A stretch of DNA of 18,230 nucleotides, taken from the NCBI GenBank assembly GCA_002803225.1, contig NXFV01000110.1:1-18230 (forward strand), written 5' to 3'. Positions 1 to 8,975 of the stretch are shown here, one piece after another (position 1 is the stretch's first letter; each line of letters starts with the position of its first letter). Below the pieces are notes generated by a model, which was given only the letters and a program-made list of their open reading frames with translations, had not been told where the DNA came from and searched no databases. The DNA is from Gamarada debralockiae. Taxonomy: Eukaryota > Ascomycota > Leotiomycetes > Helotiales > Hyphodiscaceae. Made by a program: the position numbers and the translations under genes.

Positions 1-84
1 AGTAGCTTATATACCTTCGATCACTAAGGTCAAGGATGGCGAATTACTAATAAATTAGAGTTACGCTGACCTACCATCCTCTAG

Positions 85-1490
85 GCTTTATTCGACCTTA
101 TTTATTACCGCCTTGATGATCTCCGGGTTACAAGGGAAGCCTCCCAGTCTCGATGTTTTCTATTTCAAAGGAGAAACCATTCGAATTATCAATCGCAGAC
201 TCAGCGACAAAAAGCAGATGGCAACTGACCCGATGATCGGCTCTGTAGCAAGCCTCGCTCACCTCGAAGTAAGACCCAAACTTCCCATTTGTGAGCTACT
301 GGAGTTTGTCTTTCGTTTGCCCATCTTTTTCTGCTGCCGATTGTACTCTCTTTCTCGATTATTTTCTGCTATCTATTAATGTCCACTACAAGACTAGATC
401 AGCGGCGAGAGAGCTGATAAGGCTTGATGGACTTCGAATGACTCCGATGGGTTCTTACTGTGATTTACGAAAGTTTTCTGAGCGTACTGACCTCTGATTC
501 ACTCTCCAGAATCTTGCAGGCGTGCACGAGAGTGCCAAGATGCACATGGATGGCCTTGAAGCTATGGTAAATAGCAGAGGTGGCTTGAGGGGCATTGGCT
601 CAAGTTCTAACAATTTAATTCGAAGACAAGCGGCATGGTCAGCAACTCCCTTCTCCCACCACAGAATATATTTCTCACAATAATGATTCAAAAGGAGCGA
701 TATTTGCGCCGCCATCCTCCTCGAAACCTACCCCCGCTTTGAGCCCGCCTACCCCGAAGAAAAAGGCCCTGAATGGCCTCCTTACAGCTCCCTAGCTACT
801 CTTTATCTCTACAAACTAACAAACCTCACCGGCAAACCTTCCCTAAGTTCCGAAACTATCGAAGTCTACTGGAATATCCGAAATCTCGCCGCGCTGAAAG
901 AAAGAGCAACTTTACATAACATTGAATCTATAGAGATTTTCCAGGATAATATTGCATATAGCGATGTAACGGAGAATCTAGAACGCCGTCTGATTAATAT
1001 CATTCAAAACCAACTTCAGGAGGAGATAGACCAACGCTCGCCGATATATACATTATTCGCATACGCCGCCATTCTGCAAATGTATATCTTCCAACGCGAT
1101 CTCTCCAAAACCCTTCCCTTCATCGCCATCATGGCACGCCGTATCCGCGCCATCCTCGAATCGCCCTACACCTCTCTTCCACGCCTAAAACTCCAGTATC
1201 CGGAGATGATATTATGGGTTTTAATGCTCGGTGGTATCTGCGGGGATCCTACAACGGAACAAGATTGGTTTGCGGGGTTACTTGCAGATTTCTGTTTGGA
1301 ATTAGGTGTTTGTGGGGGTGTGGAGATTGCGGCTATGTTGGCTGATTTCTTTTGGTCGGAATACTATCAGAGTCCTATGACGATGGGGTTTTGGAATGGC
1401 GTGGCCAGGAAACAGGGGTTTGAGGGGAAATATAACGTGAGGAGATTGAGGGATCATGCTTCAGTGGCGATGTTTAATGTCTTGGGTTAA
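85..1490 (+). CDS. Fungal-specific transcription factor domain protein, N-terminus outside window
   Basis: Partial gene, 368 residues visible plus stop. Proposed exons are 85-268, 510-637 and 695-1490 (TAA at 1488-1490). Intron 269-509 has donor GTAAGA and acceptor CTCCAG. Intron 638-694 (57 nt) must be removed because TAA and TGA lie in frame at 681-686; splicing gives the smooth join AAWSDICAAILLETYPRF. The first visible exon probably starts at 85, after a branch-like CTGAC and a pyrimidine-rich CTCTAG. Recognisable family blocks are YFKGETIRIINRRLSD, IGSVASLAHLE and MDGLEAMVNSRGGL, which resemble the Fungal_trans_2 (PF11951-type) regulatory region. No Zn2Cys6 motif is visible; if there is one, it lies upstream of the window. 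The family call comes from remembered block similarity, so target genes and ligand are unknown. The 241-nt intron is longer than the others here and is the least certain part of the model. Confidence 0.72.
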
Positions 1491-1527
1491 CCCTAAACCC
1501 ACCAACTAACAACTATAACACAGTAAT

Positions 1528-1790
1528 TGTCACAGATCATATGCATGATGGCCCTGGCCCTCACGTGATCTAAGCGAGGTCCTTACAATTATAAAATAAA
1601 AACCACGTGATCTCACAGGAGAGCTAGGGAGTTGGTTGCTAGGCAACACAGCGGTCACTAGTATGTTGATTATATATTTATACAAGCTTGGGAAGCTCTA
1701 ACCCTTATTTTCTTCTTTTCTTAGCTTTGAATAGTCGTAATTGAACCTATTCTACTCTGTCTTCCAGGCCCTGAATTTGGATTCGTGACA
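1528..1790. mobile_element. Possible degenerate solo LTR
   Basis: A 263-bp interval begins TGTCAC and ends GTGACA, the inverted TG...CA termini usual for LTRs. It contains a TATA-like stretch (TATATATTTATA, about 1670-1681) followed by a pyrimidine-rich segment, as in a U3-R-U5 layout. Against the call, the flanking 5-mers (GTAAT and CTAGA) do not form a target-site duplication, no primer-binding site is recognised, and there is no partner LTR in the window. It abuts the LINE fragment that begins at 1791. Confidence 0.3.
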
Positions 1791-2123
1791 CTAGAAGTTA
1801 GCTGTATATACTATACGTATGCGTAGTTAAGCCCCTAAGTTAGAGAGTAATTAAACATAGGTCCGGGCTATAGAAGGTAATGTCTAGCTACTTAAGTCTA
1901 TTCTATTGTTAATATAAAAGCAAGCTTCGTCTCCTTTAGGGGGATAAGCTAAGTAGAATCTCCCTTGGCTTTAGTAGTATATCAATAAGATATAGGGATT
2001 ACGCCATAGCTCTTGAATAGCTATAATATCAAAGTCCTAGACTAGAGGGTCCTCGAACAGAGGGACTATGACTTTGTCCTTGTTTTTCTATATATTATCT
2101 TAAAGGACTCGAAACTTCTTCAT
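1791..2123 (-). mobile_element. RIP-damaged LINE endonuclease-domain fragment
   Basis: One minus-strand reading frame from about 2123 to 1791 translates without a frameshift but with several stops. It contains DFDIIAIQELWRNPYI, then GRFYLAYPPKGDEACFYIN, which matches the apurinic-like endonuclease (EEP superfamily) domain of Tad-type fungal LINE retrotransposons (typical core: DILAIQEPWRNP). Stops fall where glutamine or tryptophan is expected (CAA to TAA, TGG to TAG), and one expected histidine is a tyrosine (CAC to TAC). These are the C-to-T/G-to-A changes made by RIP. Only about 110 codons survive; the reverse transcriptase is absent. It lies 26 bp beyond the stop codon of the HET gene. 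Confidence 0.8.
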
Positions 2124-2148
2124 TAGCTTGATGCTACGTGGTATCCAA

Positions 2149-4171
2149 CTAAACAATAGTAATAATCCTATCAGCAGCATCCTCAAACCATGCATGCTTC
2201 ACAGTAGAAATCAACCCCACCCTCTCATACTCATCTTTCTTCCCCGTCGACACTAACGCGAGTCCGACAGTATCAGCATGGCCCTCATCACGCGGCATCA
2301 AGCTCAAACACTGTATGATTTTTATCTGACCGAACGGCGCTGGAACATCATACTTGATCCAGCCAATCGACACCGTCTTTCCCTCATGAGCATTATACAC
2401 ACCTTCTCGATCTTGATTCTTGAACCCTTCACCGCACGTAAACGCTGGTTTTATTTTCCCCTGCAGGCGAATGAGCCCTCCTTTCAATTGGCCGTACTCG
2501 TCGCCACCTGCAGGGATTGTCTGCGCTTCTAAGATCCGTGGGACGAGGTGTGCGTTGGGTCTCGAGTAGGGATCCGTATGTCCTTTCAAGCCGTAGAAAA
2601 TGAACCATTCATATCGAACTTGGCCTTTGATAGATGCCCATGACCAACTTGGAGCGATATACTCAGCCTGTCGCTCGTGATAAATCGGTGCAGGATTCCG
2701 GGGATCGAAAACGCCTGAACCACCAGCTGGATGCCAAGCACTAGTCCAGCATAAACAATGAATGAGGTTTGAAGCCCAGAGACCGGCAAGGTAGCGGTCG
2801 CCGGTGCGAGCGTGCACAGCGCGTGCGATACCTTCGAATGCAGGGAGCTTGTCGGATTGTTTTGTCAGCGCCCGGTTGCTGTAGTTTAGGACGGCTTTGA
2901 ACCAGGCTTCTTGGTTTTGACCGTTTTGCTTGCCGCTTAAGGATTCATCCTTGATTCGTGGCTTGAATTGCCCGGCGTCGAATGTGCGTTCCATGCGGTT
3001 GAATGAAAGGGTGTCGAGCCAGGGGAATTGCAAGCTGGCTTTTGAACAGCGACATTCCCATCGGATGGAGTCTTTGGAGTAGTGTAGGATGCGATTTGAG
3101 AGCTCGCGCTCTTGAAAGGTCCAGCCGCGGAGGCTGAGAGGGTCTTGTGGTAAGACGTTGACAATTGGTATCGGCCAGAGAGGGACCACGCGAACCCTAT
3201 GGACTGATGGGTTGCCATCTTTGTCAGGCTCGCTGATATGCAGAGTCACCGGATCGAGCAACGATTGGGGATCGATGTGGCAGCCGCCATTACCATTAGC
3301 AGACGATGAAGCCGAGATCGTGCAGTAAGCGTTGGAATAGACTGCTGCCATTTGTGCAGCTTCTTTTTCCCAATCTTCTTTGGAGTCTTGTATGATACAG
3401 AGCGAGTCAATCCAGACGTATTGAACACGCATTCGACGGGCAATACCAATGAATTCTGCAAACGTTTTGGATAAGCCCGTCATGGGTATTGACTGGAAGC
3501 GTTCGCAAATGGTTGCTGACTTAGTCATGGCTGTTTGAGGCATTGTCAGCCCCCAGCAATGGCTCAGTGCCAAGTAACGACGGTCCGGGGAACCCGCATC
3601 CTGATCAGCGGATTCCAAATCTGCTGTGAGGACCAGTCGGGGCTCTTGGTTCTCTGCAAGTCCGATATCGATAACTCTGGTGGGCATGAAATCCGGCTGA
3701 CTACACGCGCAATCGTCGTGGTTATTTCGGCAATTGTCTAACCAATAATTGATGACTGGTGTCTCATGATCCAGTTGATTTCCCAAGTCCAAGGGTTCTA
3801 AGTCATCTTCCCTAGTCAGCATCAAGCATTCGCTACCAGGGAAAGAGGCTCTTACGCCAATCCGGTGGTATGATATTGCCTCTGATTTTGCCAGCTTCTT
3901 TGTATCCTATCTGCACAATTTGTTGATCGAATTTCGTGCTGCGAACCGTCACAGAATCTGTTTTCGACCATGGGCCATATACTCGTTGGTGTTCTTCATC
4001 TTCAGATAGCTTCTGAATCGAGTCTAGCATCAGATTGCATAGCCTGCAGCCTACTGCGGCTGATTCTTCTAAGGCGTGAAAAGATGGATGATGTTCTATT
4101 GTGCATTGCTTGTCACGGTGTGTGGAGAAGAGTTTTAGTGGAAATGAAGAACAGAAAGAGCAGAGGGTCAT
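2149..4171 (-). CDS. HET domain-containing protein (heterokaryon incompatibility family)
   Basis: Two exons, 4171-3856 and 3806-2149, give 657 aa. The ATG at 4171 has A at -3. The 49-nt intron (3807-3855) runs from GTAAGA to GAAG with branch-like GCTGAC near its 3' end; the more obvious CTAG acceptor five bases earlier would put a stop in frame. The N-terminal 105 residues carry CSFC and GCRLC cysteine pairs, common ahead of HET domains. The HET domain starts near residue 183 with YLALSHCWG and continues through KTFAEFIGIARRM, YVWIDSLCIIQDS and EAAQMAAVYSNAYCTISAS, all canonical blocks. The C-terminal ~300 residues are typical of the family but have no recognised domain. HET proteins trigger cell death after fusion of incompatible hyphae; many copies have no known allorecognition partner, and none is identified here. 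The frame is intact. Confidence is high for family and low for specific role. Confidence 0.9.
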
Positions 4172-5557
4172 TTTGACGAATCAGAACAAGAATGCGGCTT
4201 ATGAGGACTTCTAGGAAAGGGAGTGTAGAGAACGAAAATTTTTCGAGATGCAGCGTAAGGCAACGATCGAGTGCGGCTTTCAGCCCCAAGCCACGATCTA
4301 GGCAGTTCATTCAATGTTGAACCGCTCTCACAATCAGAACAATTTAAAAGACGAACAATGAAGCTACTCTTAGCTACGATAATGGTTATAATGCCGCTAG
4401 CGTCGTATGTTTTGTTGATTTGGTGTTGCTGAAAAAGAGCAAGCGAAATTGGAAAGGTGTTTTCAAATCCGGAGTAAGGCCCTGTTTGGCAACGGTAAAC
4501 CCTCCAGATTATCACTCAGATTATCGTTTGGATTACCGTTGCCAAATGCGACTACGGATTGGGTCATATCGGAATTCTTATTATATCGGTGAGAAGCCCC
4601 GGATTCGTTAAATTTTAGGTGGCTACATCGGAAAACCTTCTTGTAAGCTATGCCGGAATAAAAAAGGCCAGATTTTGGGTGTATTCCGATATGGGGTAGA
4701 AGAGGCGTGAAAGCCTGAGAAATAGGGCCTGAGGCCTGATTTTAGGGCCCAGCAATAGCCATGTCTCCTCTCCTACCGGTAGCAAGCAGTAGCTACTTTT
4801 CAACAATACCACAACGTGACTGCGCGTGAACGATCGCACTCTTCATCGCGTCGACTGAAGGGATTGTGACTTGATACCTATCATACACTCCAATGAAAAT
4901 ATAGAGTATATATTGACGTTGACGGCAAAGTTCGGTGGTAACTCCATGCAGTTTTTGGTGATGAGAAACGCGGAGTACGTTGTTTGTCTTCAACGGTGGA
5001 CTTTTCCAGGCTTCCTCGGCACGCTTGCCGAAATTTGGGGACCTTTTTTAGGTACGGCATGGAAGGCGCCTCCGCTTTGGCAAAGGTCCCTGTAATCTGG
5101 AGACTGCGCTAAATTGCAGCTTTCATCTGAACTCCACGGTTCTCCAACAAAAAGAAATAAGACAAAACCAAAAGCAATTGTTCAAGTTGAACCATATCCC
5201 ACGTACTCAAATTTCATATACATTTTTCAACAATAGTTGTCAAGATACCGGCATTATTAAATATTTAAATCACATGATGACACTACCCCATGCACAGTCA
5301 TTCGGGGAGGGCGGGGTGACCCTGCATTGAGCTGCGCCGCGTATCAGATCCATCGTGAACACGCCCTGGAGTAATTGTAGGAGCCTCTCGGAACCCGACA
5401 AAGAAATGGACACCCAACTCCCTCCTGACTTACCTACACCAACAGCTCTTCCCCAAAATTCACTGTGTTGTTCCCTCGCTCTACCCTTCCAACTCCAAAC
5501 ACATTCCACATCTCGAGTAAACAGGCCTGCATATAGTATTGTGACAACCCCGCAACC
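4172..5557. other. Non-coding interval between the divergent HET and GH15 genes
   Basis: About 1.4 kb holding both 5' flanks. No open frame here shows family-like sequence or a plausible splice structure. The left part contains the inverted repeats annotated at 4477-4730. The last 300 bp before the GH15 start must hold its promoter and leader, but no convincing TATA or CCAAT element stands out. Confidence 0.6.
4477..4730. repeat. Nested inverted repeats, possible small MITE
   Basis: The outer ends are AGGCCCTGTTT (4477-4487) and, on the opposite strand, AGGCCCTATTT (4730-4720), matching at 10 of 11 bases. Inside lie a perfect 14-bp inverted pair, TTTGGCAACGGTAA (4485-4498) with its complement at 4533-4546, and an 11-bp pair, CATATCGGAAT (4565-4575) with its complement at 4683-4693. 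This layered pattern suggests a decayed, non-autonomous DNA transposon, perhaps hAT-like. The 8-bp flanks do not match, so a target-site duplication is not supported. Confidence 0.35.
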
Positions 5558-7909
5558 ATGGACACCATCTCAGCTGCTCCATCCGCGATCCAAAGCATGC
5601 GTCGCCACGGATCCGGATACCTGCCCATCGAGGACTATGGCTTGATTGGCAATATGCGAACGTGTGCAATGGTGGGCATCGACGGCAGCATCGATTTCAT
5701 GTGCTGGTGAGCTCCCCGCATCCCAGCTCGAGTCCTACGGCTAATCCGGCACTATACAGGCCCGAATTCGATTCTCCGAGCGTGTTCTGCAGACTACTCG
5801 ACAAGGACAAGGGCGGTTACTTCAGTATCGCTCCTCCCATAAACTTGGAATGCACGACAAAGCAACAATACCTCCCCTCCTCGAATATCCTGAACACGAG
5901 ATACATACATGAAGATGGAGTCGTGGATTTGGTGGACTTCTTCCCGAGACCGAAGAATAGCAATGTGATTATGAAAGCTCCGAAACAAATTCCATTCCGC
6001 GAATCTGTCAGGGTTCAGAATGAATTGAAGAAGTGGCTTGTTAGGAGAGTTGAATGCATCCGGGGCGAGTTCGACCTGGGTAAGCTTATCCCTCCGACAT
6101 CGAGACACTTGCTAACCCTTGGTTGTCAACAGATATCGAGATCTTCCCTGCATTTGACTACGCGCGAGCCTCACATACCACCGAGATCCTCATGCCCACT
6201 CACCCACCGGGATCAACTCAAACCAAGACTGTCTGCTTCTCTAGTCCGATCTTGAACCTTCAGCTAGACGTAACAATTGATCGTGGCGAGGAACATGTGG
6301 ATTCGTGCCCAGGCGTCGAATTCCGGAAAGAAAAGAGAGATGGCATGTTGGGAGAAGGAGTAGTTGCTCATATCCATTTGCTGGAAGGACAAGCTATATC
6401 ATTCATTCTTCGAGAGGACATGCCCAATCACGTTACGAGAGATATAACCACCGAGATTGTGGACCTTCAACAGCATGATACACAGTCATATTGGTTCAAT
6501 TGGATCTCACATTCTAAGTATAAGGGTCGCTGGAGAGAGGTCGTCAATAGGAGTTTGATGATCTTGAAGCTTCTTACATATGAGCCGACTGGTGCCATCG
6601 TTGCGGCGCCTACCTTCTCAATTCCGGAGAATATAGGAGGTGCCCGGTAAGTCAACCATCAGTTCTGCAGTGTTCCCTTCATGAACTGACTCCGAACAGA
6701 AATTGGGACTATCGGTTCTGTTGGGTCCGTGACTCGAGTTTCACCATATATATTCTCCTCCGAATGGGATTCACTGAAGAGGCAGACGCATACATGGACT
6801 TCATCAGTGATCGATTCCGCAAGTCAAGATCTAAGGAGGGTGCACTTCCAATCATGTTTTCGATCACTGGCTCGACCGACCTACCGGAGCTTGAACTCAA
6901 GTAAGCCCCTTCCTCCATTTTGTTTCCACTCTAACAAGAGGCCCAGCCACCTGTCAGGATATCGGGATAGCGCACCCGTGCGTATTGGCAATGGGGCCGC
7001 ATTCCATCAGCAGTTTGATATTTATGGCGAGCTCATGGATGCCATCTACCTCTACAACAAGTATGGCAAGCCAGTGACATGGGAGCAATGGGTTGCAGTT
7101 CGAGAGATCTTGGGTACGTTTTATTCCTCCTCGTTCATGTACAGTACTTCGCTAATGTCGTCACAGACTACGTCCTCACAATCTACAAACGTACCACCCC
7201 TTCTACTTCTTCCCCCACAACCACTCACTAACATCACCTAGAACCCGACATGTCCATCTGGGAAGTCCGCAACAAAAAGCAAAACTTCGTCTACTCAAAA
7301 GTCATGATATGGGTAGCATTCGACCGCGGGCTGCGACTGGCCGAGAAACGCTGTCTCCCCTGCCCCAACCGGGCAAGATGGCTCGAGGTCCGCGACGAAA
7401 TCTACGAAGAGATTATGACGCTCGGTTACTCCTCCACTATGCGATGTTTCCAGCAATCCTACGAATCGGGCGATGTGCTCGACTCCTCGATCCTGATCGC
7501 ACCGCTCGTCTTCTTCATCTCTCCCAACGACCCCCGCTTCCTTAGGACTATGGACCGCATTTTACTCTCTCCCGAACGAGGCGGCTTGACCTCCACTGGC
7601 CTTGTGTATCGATACAACACAGAACAGTCAGATGATGGTGTAGGAGGCAGAGAGGGCGCTTTCAGCATGTGTACGTTCTGGCTAGTTGAAGCGTTGACCC
7701 GTGCGGGGGTGTATGACAGGAAGTATCTTATCCGAGCAGTCAATATCTTTGAGAACATGCTGAATTTTGGGAATCATCTTGGCATGTTCTCGGAGGAGAT
7801 TGCGAGGAGTGGTGAGCAGCTTGGCAATACGCCGCAGGCTTTCAGTCATTTGGCGTTGATTAGTGCGGCGTTTAATTTGGATCGTGCTACGGAGGGAAAG
7901 ATACGCTGA
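5558..7909 (+). CDS. Glycoside hydrolase family 15 protein (intracellular glucoamylase/trehalase-like)
   Basis: Seven exons: 5558-5706, 5760-6079, 6133-6646, 6700-6900, 6947-7113, 7167-7190 and 7242-7909, giving 680 aa. All six introns are GT-AG and 46-53 nt long. The N-terminus has [20 protein letters not shown] (residues 24-43), then [18 protein letters not shown], the conserved opening of the two-domain GH15 proteins. The (alpha/alpha)6 catalytic part starts at [18 protein letters not shown] (about 326-343). SIWEVR has Glu466, at the position of the family's general acid, and [20 protein letters not shown] (642-661) contains the likely general base (Glu643 or Glu644). Hydrolysis of alpha-linked glucosides, or of trehalose as in bacterial GH15 trehalases, is expected, but the substrate cannot be assigned. 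There is no signal peptide or starch-binding domain, so it is unlike secreted glucoamylase and probably cytosolic. The ATG at 5558 sits in a good context (GCAACCATGG). Confidence 0.93.
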
Positions 7910-8975
7910 GTTAGGATGCGTGCAGCTGGGAAAGGAGGTGGGTATGAGGATAAGATGATATGAATGGTGGGTTGATATGAGGCTACGAGATTCTTGGTAT
8001 CGTCGTGGAAAATGGTAGGCGCATTATGGTGACGAGACAGACTTTCCAACCCAGAAAATGGAGGGAGATAAGATTGTATGAGATACATCTACAATGAAGT
8101 GAGATATCTGAGTCTTTTTTTGAAAACCCCTCGCTTCTGGATTCATACTCATCAGCACGTCGAAAATATCTAAAAAGGTAGGTGGAGGAGGCATGACAGT
8201 TCCGCAGCATACTGGAGTTGAACCGAGGAGAGAAGAGGAGGTTACGTGAAGTGCCATGCAATTCCAATTAATTATCAAATTTGGCACACGGCCACTAATT
8301 CCATTTCTTTTAACGTCACTGTCCTCTTTTTTCCTCGTTATACTCCATATGCGTCCTCCCGGCGGTTCCTCAGGAAGATCCAGAGGGGCATCTCCCTATC
8401 CCTGACGAGGAGAATATTCAATCGAAGCGGGCTGTTTTTATCGACAAACTCATTCCTCAGTTCTTGAAGCTACAAGGACAAGTCCACGACGTAGATACCG
8501 ACAAGGATGAGTACCAAGAGCTTAAGTCACTGATTCAGAATCATCGGCTTTGCGGCCAAAAGGGAAAATGAAGCAAGATTGTTGTCGTCGCTCTCAATTC
8601 TGTTCTCGTTTCTGAGCACTTCTACAGTGCAATGTCAAAGATGTGATGAGAGGTTGCGACTTGCCATCCTAACACCGCACTCACACCTCAAAGCTGATAG
8701 TCTGGAAGGAGATCATTGTAAGTAAGCTTGCATCTAGCTCTCTCCTGATAAATAATTGGAATAAAATTCTCTGGTTACAATTTGATGAATGAATTACAAT
8801 CGTTCTCCGTCGATTCCACGCCAGCCAAGATTCAGTCCGAAAATGAAATCTATTCAAGATTGTCTTCCAGATAGCTCACAACCAACGACAAAATACAAAA
8901 GACATCATAGATGAAATGCTGGTCATATATGAACATCTCATGCTCCTCCTTATCATTAATCTTTCCACTAAGAAA
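7910..8975. other. Convergent 3' flanks of GH15 and the MFS gene
   Basis: This interval contains the 3' ends of two converging genes. No RNA gene or transposon domain is recognised. The only coding-like signal is the plus-strand stretch at 8314-8646, listed separately. The remainder (7910-8310 and 8650-8975) shows nothing identifiable. Confidence 0.6.
8314..8646 (+). pseudogene. Unrecognised coding-like stretch, possibly a gene relic
   Basis: One frame is open from 8314 to a TGA at 8569 and then open again to a TGA at 8644. It encodes hydrophilic, protein-like sequence such as HLPIPDEENIQSKRAVFIDK (from about 8383) and DTDKDEYQELKSLIQNHR, followed after the first TGA by SKIVVVALNSVLVSEHFYSA. 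There is no ATG in frame in the first part and no obvious intron joining an upstream start. The first TGA could derive from CGA by one transition. No family is recognised. It may be an exon of an unannotated gene, a decayed gene, or chance. Confidence 0.25.

Noticed and set aside
1485..1500. Telomere-like GGTTAACCCTAAACCC
   Set aside because: Only about one and a half irregular units, overlapping the stop codon of a real gene; not a telomere or an interstitial telomere array.
3807..3855. HET gene as a frameshifted pseudogene
   Set aside because: A 49-nt GT-AG intron with a good branch sequence restores the frame completely.
5355..5645. Small plus-strand protein upstream of GH15
   Set aside because: It overlaps the GH15 start in another frame, with low-complexity composition and no family resemblance.
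5558..7909. Secreted starch-degrading glucoamylase
   Set aside because: No signal peptide and no starch-binding domain; the N-terminal block matches the intracellular two-domain GH15 type.
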